From contig NZ_SOAY01000010.1 in assembly GCF_004364165.1 (NCBI RefSeq), forward strand, positions 461,098-525,097: a DNA stretch of 64,000 nucleotides, in the 5' to 3' direction. A program made the translations under genes and the position numbers. Each line of letters opens with the position of its first letter. Position 1 is the first letter of the stretch. The notes under the pieces were generated by a model, which was given only the letters and a program-made list of their open reading frames with translations, was not told where the DNA came from and made no database searches. The stretch is from Maribacter spongiicola (GTDB lineage: Bacteria > Bacteroidota > Bacteroidia > Flavobacteriales > Flavobacteriaceae). Positions 29,237-37,484 of the stretch are shown one piece after another.

Positions 29237-29516
29237 TAGAAATTAATTTATGTTATTTAAATATAGGTTAAATATGGCTATTTCTTAATTTATCGATGTA
29301 ACTATATGAAAACGAGATAAATATTGTAAATAAGTCAAAAATTTAAGGTTTTAGGATATTAGATGATTTTTAAAAATCGTGCAATAGTTACAGGTAAAAA
29401 TTTTCTTTAAAAAGTTTTGTTAAAATAAAATCCAAAAGATACTTCTAAGCGTAGATAGGGAGAAGAAATAAACAAGAACATTATTTCTGAAAACCAAGAA
29501 CACTACCAAAAACGAA

Positions 29517-30917
29517 ATGAAAACATTAAAAAACAATACAGAGAAAACAGAGAAGAAGTCTTTCTTCTCCAGAATCAAACATTTAATAGATAATGCCAAT
29601 GCGTGGGGCATTTTTATAATGGGTAGCACTTTTGTGCTCATGTTTGGTTCAGCTTATTTAGCATACATCTTGCAAAATGATTTTACGCAACTACATTTAG
29701 AGAGAAGAAGTACCATGATCGGATTAATTTTTATGATTGTAGCCGCTGCTTTTTTCGTTTTTAAATTGACTTTTTTCATTTATACTTTTATAAGGTTTTT
29801 AAAGTACAAGGCAATACCATCGGTTTCTGATGAAGAATTGCCAACAGTTACGGTAATTGTACCAGCATATAATGAAGGCAAACAAGTATGGGCAACATTG
29901 AAAAGTTTAGCCGATAGTGATTATCCAGAGCACAAAATTCAATTATTGGCTATCGATGATGGTAGTAAAGATGATACTTGGAACTGGATGAAAGAAGCTA
30001 AGAAAGAATTAGGTGATAGAGTTTCTATTTGCCAGCAACCTAAGAACATGGGTAAACGTCACGCATTGTACAGAGGTTTTAATGAAGGTACTGGTGAGAT
30101 ATTTGTTACTGTTGATAGTGATTCTATTGTAGATAAAGACACTTTAAGAAATTTAGTTAGCCCTTTCATCGTTGATGAAAACTGTGGCGCTGTTGCAGGT
30201 AATATTCGTGTATTGAATAACGACAAGATTCTACCTAAAATGTTAGACGTAAGTTTCGCATTAAGTTTTGAGTTCGTTCGTTCTTCTGAAAGTACTTTAA
30301 ATTCAGTTTTATGTACTCCTGGTGCTTTAGCAGCCTACAGAGCTACTGCAGTATTCGGTTGTTTAGACCAGTGGATCAATCAAACCTTTATGGGTCAAGC
30401 TTCAGATATTGGTGAAGATAGAGCTATGACGAATATGATTTTAAAGCAAGGTTTTCACGTATTGTTTCAAAGAAATGCATTTGCCTATACTAATGTTCCT
30501 GAAAAATATAAAGGACTTTATAAAATGTTCATTAGATGGGGTAGAAGTAATGTGCGTGAGAACATTCAAATGTCTAAGTATGTATTTACTAACTTTAGAA
30601 AAGGACCAAAAGCTGGTACAAGATTATTGTTCTTTAGCCAATTTTCAAGAATCGTATTATGCTACCCATTTGTATTGTTCATGTTGGTATTTGTAGTAAC
30701 ACACCCATTATTATTCTTAAGTTCTACTTTTGTAAGTATATTGGTTTTATCAACTTTTCCTGTAATATTCTATGCAAAAAGATATTCTTTTTCAGAATCT
30801 ATATGGGCATATGCTTACAGCGTACTTTTTACGTTCGGTCTTTTTTGGATTACGCCATATGCAATTGTAACGGCAAGTAGAAGCGGTTGGTTAACAAGAG
30901 AGTTGCCACAGAAATAG
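29517..30917 (+). CDS. Processive family 2 glycosyltransferase, membrane-bound (polysaccharide synthase-like)
   Basis: 466 residues. Two N-terminal membrane helices (about 30-50 and 67-93) precede a GT-A domain with VPAYNEG (115-121), AIDDGS (D147/D148), the DxD equivalent TVDSDS (D200, D202) and GEDRAM with catalytic-base D301, and three or four C-terminal helices. This layout belongs to the hyaluronan / chitin / poly-N-acetylglucosamine synthase group that polymerises and extrudes a chain across the inner membrane. The usual QxxRW motif is read here as KMFIRWGRS: R340-W341 are kept but the Gln position is Met337. The gene is monocistronic with a strong terminator. No export or modification partner genes are adjacent, so the polymer is unknown. 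Confidence 0.87.
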   Translation: MKTLKNNTEKTEKKSFFSRIKHLIDNANAWGIFIMGSTFVLMFGSAYLAYILQNDFTQLHLERRSTMIGLIFMIVAAAFFVFKLTFFIYTFIRFLKYKAIPSVSDEELPTVTVIVPAYNEGKQVWATLKSLADSDYPEHKIQLLAIDDGSKDDTWNWMKEAKKELGDRVSICQQPKNMGKRHALYRGFNEGTGEIFVTVDSDSIVDKDTLRNLVSPFIVDENCGAVAGNIRVLNNDKILPKMLDVSFALSFEFVRSSESTLNSVLCTPGALAAYRATAVFGCLDQWINQTFMGQASDIGEDRAMTNMILKQGFHVLFQRNAFAYTNVPEKYKGLYKMFIRWGRSNVRENIQMSKYVFTNFRKGPKAGTRLLFFSQFSRIVLCYPFVLFMLVFVVTHPLLFLSSTFVSILVLSTFPVIFYAKRYSFSESIWAYAYSVLFTFGLFWITPYAIVTASRSGWLTRELPQK

Positions 30918-30937
30918 TAGTAAAATATATAAAATGC

Positions 30938-30972
30938 AAAAAGGGTCTCCGTGTAAATGGAGACCCTTTTTT
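30938..30972 (+). terminator. Strong factor-independent terminator
   Basis: AAAAAGGGTCTCC (30938-30950) and GGAGACCCTTTTTT (30959-30972) form a perfect stem around an 8-base loop, with T-runs in both directions. It ends the glycosyltransferase transcript and may also serve the convergent HD-hydrolase gene. Confidence 0.9.
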
Positions 30973-31005
30973 AATGGTGTGATGTTGTTGTATAGATCTG
31001 TAAGC

Positions 31006-31686
31006 TTAACTTAAATTTTTTAAAGGATTCCATTCTTGATAAAATTGTTCTAGAAAATCAATCATATATTGGTGTCTTTCTTCAGCCAATCGCTTGCCCG
31101 TTTCTGTGTTCATTTTATCTTTAAGTAGTAGGAGTTTTTCATAGAAATGATTTAAAGAAGGTGCTTCAGATTTTTTGTATTCTTCTTTACTCATTTCTAA
31201 ATTTGGCGGGATACTTGGGTCATAAAGAGCGCGATTTTTGAATCCGCCATAATTGAATGCGCGTGCAATACCAATAGCGCCTATGGCATCTAAACGGTCG
31301 GCATCTTGAACCACTTTCAGCTCTTTTGAAGTAAAGAGTTTCTTCTTCATCTTACCATCGGTTAAACTGGCTTTAAACGAGCTGTATTTGATGATGTTGG
31401 TAACATGGTTGATGGTTCTTTTTGGTACAGCAAGACTTAACAAAAAATTTTCTGCCATTTTCGGGCCCAAGGCTTCATCACCATTATTAAATTTAGCATC
31501 TGCAATATCATGAAGTAGCGCACCAAGACTAACGACTAGCAAGTTTACATCATCTTCATCTTTTGCAATTAACATGCTATTATTAAATACACGTTGAATA
31601 TGAAACCAATCGTGCCCACCTTCGGCATTTTTTAAAGTTTCTTTGACAAAGGTGATGGTTTCTTCTACAATTTCTGAATTGGTCAT
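31006..31686 (-). CDS. HD-domain phosphohydrolase
   Basis: 226 residues with the metal-binding HD signature: HDWFHIQRVFNNS supplies the first His, LGALLHDIADAKF the HD pair, and VVQDADRLDAIGAIGIARAF the final Asp. It resembles the YedJ group of predicted metal-dependent phosphohydrolases with broad or unknown nucleotide substrates; cytoplasmic, no signal. The start overlaps the stop of the acyltransferase gene by 4 bases, so the two are translated together, yet no biochemical link is obvious. Confidence 0.88.
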   Translation of the reverse strand: MTNSEIVEETITFVKETLKNAEGGHDWFHIQRVFNNSMLIAKDEDDVNLLVVSLGALLHDIADAKFNNGDEALGPKMAENFLLSLAVPKRTINHVTNIIKYSSFKASLTDGKMKKKLFTSKELKVVQDADRLDAIGAIGIARAFNYGGFKNRALYDPSIPPNLEMSKEEYKKSEAPSLNHFYEKLLLLKDKMNTETGKRLAEERHQYMIDFLEQFYQEWNPLKNLS

Positions 31687-32420
31687 TTAAAGGAATTTAT
31701 CCCGCTAACTACGGATGCTTCTATTTGTTGGATCAGTTCATCTAAGTTGCCTTCGTTCTCTAGAGGTTGTTGCACCTCTAGTCGAACCTTGGCACCTAAT
31801 CCCATCGGAAATTGCCCAAAGCGAACTAATTTCCATGAATTATTGATACTAATAGGAACAATCAATGCAGACGGAGCCTTTTTAAGTAGCATCTTAAGTC
31901 CCATTGGTTTAAATGGCTTTGGGTGTCCATCTCTACTTCTGGTCCCTTCCGGAAAAATTACGGCACTTCTTTTATGTTCTTCTATATAGGTGCCCAGTTT
32001 TCCTATTTCCATTATTGCCGATTTACCATCGTTTCTGTCAATTAAAACAGAGCCACCATGAACGAGGTTAAATGATACACTAGGTATGCCTTTTCCTAAT
32101 TCTTTCTTGCTAACAAATTTTGGGTGGTATTTACGCATATACCAAATAAGTGGTGGTATATCGTACATACTTTGATGATTGGTTACAATAATCAATGGTC
32201 TGTCTGTTGGTAAGTCAAAGTTATTTGTAAAGCGGTAAGTTGTACCTAAAATATTGGTGCTACGCATTAAACAAAAGTTCAATTTGCTAACAGACGGTTT
32301 TAATCCGCTGTATCCAAATATCTTAAATCCGATCCATTGAATGGGGTGAAAAATAAGGAGGCATAGCCCAAATGCGACGAAAAAAAAGGGGGTTATAATG
32401 TAAGAAAGCAACTTCTGCAT
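31683..32420 (-). CDS. 1-acyl-sn-glycerol-3-phosphate acyltransferase (PlsC family)
   Basis: The acyltransferase motifs of the PlsC family are present: NHQSMYDIP (the HX4D catalytic motif), a KKELGKGIPSV segment, FPEGTRSRDG (acceptor phosphate binding) and VPISINN. It transfers an acyl chain to lysophosphatidate or a related acceptor at the inner membrane; an N-terminal hydrophobic helix anchors it. I choose the ATG at 32420 (MQKLLSYIITPFF). An in-frame ATG at 32444 lies inside the terminator hairpin of the upstream gene and cannot be the normal start. It overlaps the HD-hydrolase gene by 4 bp. Confidence 0.9.
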   Translation of the reverse strand: MQKLLSYIITPFFFVAFGLCLLIFHPIQWIGFKIFGYSGLKPSVSKLNFCLMRSTNILGTTYRFTNNFDLPTDRPLIIVTNHQSMYDIPPLIWYMRKYHPKFVSKKELGKGIPSVSFNLVHGGSVLIDRNDGKSAIMEIGKLGTYIEEHKRSAVIFPEGTRSRDGHPKPFKPMGLKMLLKKAPSALIVPISINNSWKLVRFGQFPMGLGAKVRLEVQQPLENEGNLDELIQQIEASVVSGINSFK

Positions 32421-32430
32421 ATACAAAAAT

Positions 32431-32459
32431 AAAAAACCGCTCAATTAGAGCGGTTTTTT
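32431..32459 (-). terminator. Terminator after the bacilliredoxin gene
   Basis: AAAAAACCGCTC (32431-32442) pairs perfectly with GAGCGGTTTTTT (32448-32459) around a 5-base loop, with T-runs on both strands. It ends the leftward transcript of 32501-32911 and decides the downstream start of the acyltransferase. Confidence 0.9.
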
Positions 32460-32500
32460 AATCCTATTATTTTGTAAGAAAATAGCTTAAGCTATAAAAT

Positions 32501-32911
32501 CTAGCAAAACTCGTTGTAAGCCTGTGCTAAATTCTGAGCAATCATTTCAGCTGGTCTACCTTCAATATGGTGACGTTCAATCATATGAACTAACTCGCCA
32601 TTTTTGAATAAAGCCATAGAAGGAGAAGATGGAGGGAAAGGAATCATAAGGTTTCTTGCCGCGTCAACTGCTTCTTTATCCACACCAGCAAATACAGTTA
32701 CTGCAAAGTCTGGTTTTTTATCGTTCTGCAAGCTCATTTTAGCAGCAGGTCTTGCGTTTGCCGCTGCACAACCACAAACAGAATTAACAACTACTAAAGT
32801 TGTTCCTTCTTTATTGATGGCATTTGCTACTGCATCTGCTGTATATAATTCTTCAAATCCGGCAGAAGCCAGATCATCTCTCATTGGTTTTACTAATTCC
32901 GCAGGGTACAT
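32501..32911 (-). CDS. BrxA/BrxB family bacilliredoxin
   Basis: 136 residues of the DUF1094/YphP-YqiW family. The diagnostic active-site motif is CGC (C46-G47-C48) in VVVNSVCGCAAANARPA. Relatives in Bacillus remove bacillithiol from S-bacillithiolated proteins; many Bacteroidota carry this protein and are reported to make bacillithiol, so protein-thiol repair in the cytoplasm is the likely role. The conserved IPFPPSSPSMALFKNGELVHMIERHHIEG block and the short C-terminal helix are complete. It is a single-gene unit with its own -7 box and terminator, divergent from the TerB-DnaJ gene. Confidence 0.92.
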   Translation of the reverse strand: MYPAELVKPMRDDLASAGFEELYTADAVANAINKEGTTLVVVNSVCGCAAANARPAAKMSLQNDKKPDFAVTVFAGVDKEAVDAARNLMIPFPPSSPSMALFKNGELVHMIERHHIEGRPAEMIAQNLAQAYNEFC

Positions 32912-32938
32912 ATTCTTATTATTTTAATTAAACTATTA

Positions 32939-33022
32939 CAAAGATAATCAATTAGTCGCAGCAGTGCTTCAGACCTTAACTTTTCATTGGCCTAACTTTC
33001 TAATGGTAATATTTTATCTTTG
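32939..33022. promoter_or_regulatory. Divergent -7 promoter elements (bacilliredoxin and TerB-DnaJ genes)
   Basis: TATCTTTG occurs on the minus strand (32946-32939, 28 bp before the bacilliredoxin ATG) and on the plus strand (33015-33022, 20 bp before the ATG at 33042). Both match TAnnTTTG. TTG -33 elements at the usual distance are not obvious; one TTG at 32987 is 25 bases upstream of the rightward box, rather far. Confidence 0.45.
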
Positions 33023-33041
33023 GCAAAATTGAGAATACGAA

Positions 33042-33782
33042 ATGATTAAATGGTTAGGGGCTGTAGTCGGCTTTTTTTTAAGAGGTTTATCTGGAGCAGT
33101 TTTAGGCTTCTTTGCCGGTAGTGTTATAGACAGCTTTTTTGGGTCTAGTAAAGGCAGCGCGCGTAGTGTGTTCGAAGATTATACACGACCAAATGTAACG
33201 GCGGCAGATTTTGAGCTGAACTTACTATCGTTATGTTCACTTGTTATTAAGGCAGACGGGCAAGTGAGCCAGTCAGAAATGGATTATGTACGTCAGTATT
33301 TTGTTAGCACTTATGGTAAAGACAAGGCGAATGCTATTTTTAGAAGTTTCAATGAAATAAATAAGAAAGGACAAATATCTGCACAAAACGTTTGTACGTT
33401 TTTAGCTCAACGCACCCGTTATGAAGTCCGTCTGCAGTTATTGCACTTTTTATTCGGTATTGCTCAGGCAGATGGTAGTATCAGTAATCCCGAAATTCAA
33501 AAAATTCGTGAAATTGCTGGTTACCTTCGAGTTTCGCTAAATGAATTTGAAAGTATAAAAGCCATGTTCGTGAAATCGGCGAACAATTCTTATAAAATTT
33601 TAGATATTGAGAAGTCGGCAACCGATGCTGAGGTAAAGAAAGCGTATAGAGAAATGGCTAAAAAGTATCATCCGGACAGGGTGAATACCAAAGATGAAGC
33701 CATTAAAAAAGGTGCTGAAGAAAAGTTTAAGCAGGTACAAGCCGCTTATGAGACTATTCAGAAAGAACGCGGATTGAATTAG
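33042..33782 (+). CDS. TerB- and DnaJ-domain co-chaperone (DjlA-like)
   Basis: 246 residues. An N-terminal glycine-rich membrane segment (GAVVGFFLRGLSGAVLGFFAGSVID) is followed by a TerB-like all-helical domain (about 60-165, with VIKADGQVSQSEMDYVRQYF and AQADGSISNPEI, the two acidic metal-binding repeats) and a C-terminal J-domain (about 182-246) with the invariant HPD in KKYHPDRVN. This is the DjlA layout: a membrane-anchored co-chaperone that stimulates DnaK. It is followed 25 bp later by the HupE-like gene and shares a divergent promoter region with bacilliredoxin. Confidence 0.9.
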   Translation: MIKWLGAVVGFFLRGLSGAVLGFFAGSVIDSFFGSSKGSARSVFEDYTRPNVTAADFELNLLSLCSLVIKADGQVSQSEMDYVRQYFVSTYGKDKANAIFRSFNEINKKGQISAQNVCTFLAQRTRYEVRLQLLHFLFGIAQADGSISNPEIQKIREIAGYLRVSLNEFESIKAMFVKSANNSYKILDIEKSATDAEVKKAYREMAKKYHPDRVNTKDEAIKKGAEEKFKQVQAAYETIQKERGLN

Positions 33783-33807
33783 AGGGGAATAATTTAGATG
33801 TATTAGC

Positions 33808-34392
33808 ATGCAAGAATTTTGGTTTTATATAGAATTGGGTCTACATCATGTTTTAGACATAAATGCGTATGATCATATATTATTTTTAACTGCACTGGCG
33901 CTTCCTTTTACATTTAAAAGCTGGAAGAATGTGTTGCTTTTAGCAACCGTTTTTACCTTTACTCATTGCTTGGCATTGGTGTTCTCTGTGTATGAAATTA
34001 TGTTGATAGAAGCTAGTTGGATCGAGTTTTTGATACCTGTTACCATAGTAAGTACCGCGCTATTTAATTTAGTCGATAGTAATGATCAAAATGAAGATAA
34101 TACAATATGGTTTCATGTAATGGCCACTGCTATTTTTGGGCTAGTACACGGGTTCGGCTTCTCCAATTATTTTAAAATGATGATTATGGGAGAGGAAGAT
34201 AAATTAGCACCTTTATTAGGGTTCGCTGGCGGTATCGAATTGTCTCAGGTAGTTATTGTTTTATTAGTATTGATTTTGGCTTATGTAGTTCAAAACATTT
34301 TAAAAGTCAAGCAAAGCTTATTTATTACGGTCGGTAGCATTATCATAATACTGATTACGCTACCGTTGTTATATGAAACATTTCCTTTTTAG
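33808..34392 (+). CDS. HupE/UreJ family membrane protein
   Basis: 194 residues with about six transmembrane helices. The His/Asp-rich helix GLHHVLDINAYDHILFL, then FTFTHCLALVFSV and GLVHGFGFSNYF, are the conserved metal-binding positions of HupE/UreJ (PF13795-like), a family tied to nickel or cobalt uptake for hydrogenase and urease. No hydrogenase or urease is visible here, and in Bacteroidota this protein is usually found alone, so its substrate is uncertain. It is probably co-transcribed with the TerB-DnaJ gene upstream. Confidence 0.85.
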   Translation: MQEFWFYIELGLHHVLDINAYDHILFLTALALPFTFKSWKNVLLLATVFTFTHCLALVFSVYEIMLIEASWIEFLIPVTIVSTALFNLVDSNDQNEDNTIWFHVMATAIFGLVHGFGFSNYFKMMIMGEEDKLAPLLGFAGGIELSQVVIVLLVLILAYVVQNILKVKQSLFITVGSIIIILITLPLLYETFPF

Positions 34393-34403
34393 ATTGTTAA
34401 AGT

Positions 34404-34453
34404 TTACCCTAAGATATAGTTGGTATTAATCAAAGCAGGTACCTTAGGGTTAA
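34404..34453. repeat. Inverted repeat between the HupE-like and dCMP deaminase genes
   Basis: ACCCTAAG (34406-34413) and CTTAGGGT (34443-34450) form an 8-bp perfect inverted repeat with a 29-base loop and further near-matches outside (TT/TAA). It could be a weak terminator of the HupE-like gene, an attenuator or an operator for the deaminase-protease operon whose first ATG is at 34478. There is no T-run, so plain termination is less likely. Confidence 0.4.
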
Positions 34454-34477
34454 GTGCCTATATAAAGCGTACTGTAA

Positions 34478-34915
34478 ATGAAGAAAGAAAAACAATTAAA
34501 GTATGATAGGGCCTATTTAAGAATGGCTAAAGAATGGGGTAAGCTTTCATCATGTAAGCGTAAACAAGTAGGTGCTATCATCGTAAAAGATAGAATGATT
34601 ATTTCTGACGGATACAATGGCACACCAACGGGATTCGAAAATTATTGTGAAGATGAAGAAGGATACACGAAATGGTATGTTTTACATGCCGAGGCCAATG
34701 CTATTTTAAAAGTAGCGGGTTCTACCCAATCTTGCCAAGGAGCTACTTTATACATTACGTTATCGCCTTGTAGAGAATGTAGTAAGTTAATTCATCAGTC
34801 TGGCATTAAACGTGTAGTGTACCAAGTAGGATACAAAGATGATTCGGGATTACAATTTTTAGCAAAGGCGGGGGTTGAATTACAACATATGCCAGAAATA
34901 AATGTTACTATCTAA
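34478..34915 (+). CDS. dCMP / cytidine-type deaminase
   Basis: 145 residues with a complete zinc deaminase site: H70-A-E72 in VLHAEANAIL and C98/C101 in LSPCRECSKLI. The early segment KLSSCKRKQVGAIIVKDRMIISDGYNGTPTGF is typical of dCMP deaminases (ComEB-like), which convert dCMP to dUMP for thymidylate synthesis. Cytoplasmic. The gene is followed by the S41 protease after 11 bp, so the two are co-transcribed; this pairing appears to be simple gene neighbourhood without an evident functional link. Confidence 0.92.
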   Translation: MKKEKQLKYDRAYLRMAKEWGKLSSCKRKQVGAIIVKDRMIISDGYNGTPTGFENYCEDEEGYTKWYVLHAEANAILKVAGSTQSCQGATLYITLSPCRECSKLIHQSGIKRVVYQVGYKDDSGLQFLAKAGVELQHMPEINVTI

Positions 34916-34926
34916 CGTTTACACTA

Positions 34927-36555
34927 ATGATGAATAAAAAATACAGTGCTCTATTTCCTTTAATTATCGCTATTGCGCTTGCATTAGGGTTTTTTATAGG
35001 CGGAAAACTGAATTTTAATGACTCTCCAGAACGTTTATTTTCTACGAATTCTAAAAAAGATAAACTCAATAGACTTATAGATTACATCGATTATGAATAT
35101 GTTGATGATGTAAACACAGATAGTATTGTTGATGTTACCGTTAATAGCATTCTAGAAAAACTCGATCCGCATTCCGTATATATTTCTGAAAAAGAAATGT
35201 CTGGGGTAACCGAAAATATGAAGGGCGATTTTGTGGGTATAGGTATTAACTTTTATGCCTATCAAGATACTATTGCCGTTATAAAAACGGTCAAAGACGG
35301 TCCTAGTTTCCTTAAAGGAATTTTACCTGGTGATCGTATTCTAATGGCTGATAACGATACGCTTTACGGTAAAGATTTCCCCAGCGAGGTTATCGTAGAG
35401 AAACTAAAAGGCCAAGAGGGAACATCTGTAGACCTTACTGTTTTTAGAAAGTCTGAAAATCGCACATTCAAGGTTAAGGTAAAGCGCGGTATTGTTCCTT
35501 TAAAAAGTGTTGATGCTTATTATATGCTTACCAAAGATATTGGGTATATAAAAGTAAACCGCTTTGCAGAGTCTACCTATAAAGAGTTTAAAGATGCCTT
35601 GGTGAATTTACAGAAACGCGGCGCTAAGAAATTGGTGCTCGATTTAAGGGATAACCCCGGTGGCTATTTAGGTATGGCCGAAGAAATGGCAGATGAATTT
35701 CTTGAAGATGGCAAGCTTATCTTATTTACCAAGAACAAAAAAGGAAAAATTAATAAGAGCTTTGCGACCGATGATGGTAGTTTTGAAGATAAACCAATTT
35801 ATGTGCTCATCAATGAAAGGTCTGCCTCTGCTAGTGAAATTGTAGCGGGTGCTTTGCAAGATAATGATGTAGGAACCATTGTTGGTAGACGTTCGTTCGG
35901 TAAAGGTCTAGTACAACGAGAAATGGCTTTAGGCGATGGTTCGGCAGTTAGACTTACGGTTTCTAGATATTACACACCAACTGGTAGAAGTATTCAAAAA
36001 ACGTATGCTAACGGCACCAAAGATTACTACCAACGTTTTACAGATAGATTTCATAGTGGAGAAATGATTTCTGTTGATAGCATTAAAGTAGCAGATTCAT
36101 TGAAGTTTACCACTCCGAAAGGAAAAGTGGTATATGGCGGTGGCGGTATTATACCAGATGTATTTGTACCGATCGGAAGTAATGAGGAGGAAGCTGTAGA
36201 AAGTATGGATAATTTAGGGTTTTTATCCTTTTTCGTATTTGAACATTTAGACGAGGATAGAGAAAGATATACTCAATACACTCAAGAAGAATTTGTAAAC
36301 GATTTTAAGGTAGATGATATTCTTTTTGAAAGGTTTGTACAATACTCTGTAGATAGAAATCTAAGAATGAATTTCTACGATTATGAGCAAAGCATAAAGA
36401 GATATCTAAAAGCGAACATTGCCGAACAGTTGTTCAATACAAATATTCACGCAAAAATAAAGGCAGATGATGATTTAATGCTTCAAAAAGTATTGGAATT
36501 GGATGGTGCTGGAATTCAGCAACAGGTATCTAGCAAAATTAAAGCCAATAATTAA
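34927..36555 (+). CDS. S41 family carboxyl-terminal processing protease
   Basis: 542 residues. A single N-terminal membrane anchor (YSALFPLIIAIALALGFFIGG) places the rest in the periplasm. Then a helical cap, a PDZ domain (about 95-175, with GIGINFYAYQDTIAVIKTV and GILPGDRIL), and the S41 protease core with KLVLDLRDNPGGYLG. The catalytic dyad is S301 in RSASASEI and K326 in RSFGKGLVQ, 25 residues apart as in CtpB and Prc-type enzymes. It trims or degrades periplasmic proteins from their C-terminal end. The C-terminal 120 residues are helical and charged. The 3' end overlaps the stop of the small membrane gene at 36552 on the other strand. Confidence 0.92.
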   Translation: MMNKKYSALFPLIIAIALALGFFIGGKLNFNDSPERLFSTNSKKDKLNRLIDYIDYEYVDDVNTDSIVDVTVNSILEKLDPHSVYISEKEMSGVTENMKGDFVGIGINFYAYQDTIAVIKTVKDGPSFLKGILPGDRILMADNDTLYGKDFPSEVIVEKLKGQEGTSVDLTVFRKSENRTFKVKVKRGIVPLKSVDAYYMLTKDIGYIKVNRFAESTYKEFKDALVNLQKRGAKKLVLDLRDNPGGYLGMAEEMADEFLEDGKLILFTKNKKGKINKSFATDDGSFEDKPIYVLINERSASASEIVAGALQDNDVGTIVGRRSFGKGLVQREMALGDGSAVRLTVSRYYTPTGRSIQKTYANGTKDYYQRFTDRFHSGEMISVDSIKVADSLKFTTPKGKVVYGGGGIIPDVFVPIGSNEEEAVESMDNLGFLSFFVFEHLDEDRERYTQYTQEEFVNDFKVDDILFERFVQYSVDRNLRMNFYDYEQSIKRYLKANIAEQLFNTNIHAKIKADDDLMLQKVLELDGAGIQQQVSSKIKANN

Positions 36556-36755
36556 TCATTTTTCATCTTATCTTGAATCTTCTTGCTGGTAACGAATACC
36601 AATAGAAGTACAATAGCGCATAAAGAAGCCATTATACCAATCAATGCGATAGTGCTATTTTTCTCAAAAGGGTCGGCAAAATTCACCAGTGTTACATTAT
36701 AGGCTATAAGTGCTATTGCAACTATTATAAATATTATGGATAATGTCTTGCTCAT
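36552..36755 (-). CDS. Small two-helix membrane protein of unknown function
   Basis: 67 residues with two clear transmembrane helices (LSIIFIIVAIALIAYNVTLV and STIALIGIMASLCAIVLLLVFV) separated by a short loop containing FADPFEKN, and a basic tail. Such proteins are widespread in Flavobacteriaceae without a name. Its stop overlaps that of the protease on the opposite strand by 3 bp. It follows the MarC gene by 35 bp in the same direction, so the two may be co-transcribed. Confidence 0.7.
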   Translation of the reverse strand: MSKTLSIIFIIVAIALIAYNVTLVNFADPFEKNSTIALIGIMASLCAIVLLLVFVTSKKIQDKMKND

Positions 36756-36790
36756 AAACTTTTTTTATAAAAATACAACCTTCTAGTGGT

Positions 36791-37369
36791 CTAAAAAAGC
36801 TGATTAATGTTAGCTGCGAATAATTTAACAGCGATTGCCATAAGAATAACACCGAATACTTTTCTAATTACGTTTACTCCGTTTTTACCTAACATCTTTT
36901 CAATTTTTACAGATGATTTTAGAACTATAAAAACGAAGATGATGTTAATGATGATAGCCACAATAATATTTTCCACAAAATATTCTGCTCTTAACGACAG
37001 TAAAGATGTAAGTGTACCAGCACCTGCAATTAACGGGAAGGCAATAGGTACAATAGAAGCACTTTCCGGCTCATCATCTTTGTATAATTGAATACCTAAA
37101 ATCATTTCAATAGCTAAAAAGAATATGATGAATGCACCGGCAACAGCAAATGAATTTACATCGATGCCTATTAGGTTTAAGATTTCTTCTCCAAGAAATA
37201 AAAACGCTACCATAATAACGGCTGCGACAACAGATGCCTTTTCAGATTGAATGTGACCTACTTTTTTTCTAAGCCCAATGATAATAGGAATACTTCCCAA
37301 AATATCAATAACGGCAAATAGTACCATACTAGCGGTAGCGATCTCTCTTAAATCAAAATGAAACTCCAT
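36791..37369 (-). CDS. MarC family integral membrane protein
   Basis: 192 residues, six predicted helices. The signature VLFAVIDILGSIPIIIGL near the N-terminus, FLGEEILNLIGIDVNSFAVAGAFIIFFLAIEMILG and PIAFPLIAGAGTLTSLL are typical of MarC/UPF0056 proteins. These were once linked to multiple antibiotic resistance, but that link was not upheld and the transported substrate is unknown. A -7 box TAAATTTG lies at 37392-37385 on the minus strand, 16 bp before the ATG. Confidence 0.9.
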   Translation of the reverse strand: MEFHFDLREIATASMVLFAVIDILGSIPIIIGLRKKVGHIQSEKASVVAAVIMVAFLFLGEEILNLIGIDVNSFAVAGAFIIFFLAIEMILGIQLYKDDEPESASIVPIAFPLIAGAGTLTSLLSLRAEYFVENIIVAIIINIIFVFIVLKSSVKIEKMLGKNGVNVIRKVFGVILMAIAVKLFAANINQLF

Positions 37370-37384
37370 CCTTCAAATTTTTTG

Positions 37385-37392
37385 CAAATTTA
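37385..37392 (-). promoter_or_regulatory. Candidate -7 element of the MarC gene
   Basis: TAAATTTG on the minus strand matches TAnnTTTG, 16 bp before the MarC ATG. No clear TTG is found at -33. Confidence 0.35.
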
Positions 37393-37484
37393 CGTTTATA
37401 AATATGCACTTAGATGTTTATTCTTAAAATATTCTAAGTCCAATGCCTTTTAAAAAATGTATCTTGCGCCCTTTAAATTAGGTC

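Noticed and set aside
32420-32444. Upstream start codon for the PlsC-type acyltransferase at 32444.
   Set aside because: It lies within the stem-loop terminator of the preceding gene; the ATG at 32420 starts directly before the membrane helix.
34404-34453. The ACCCTAAG inverted repeat as a third operator of the LuxR-type regulator.
   Set aside because: The arms are separated by 29 bases and do not fit the TACCCTTTNNNGGGTA form; no matching -7 spacing.
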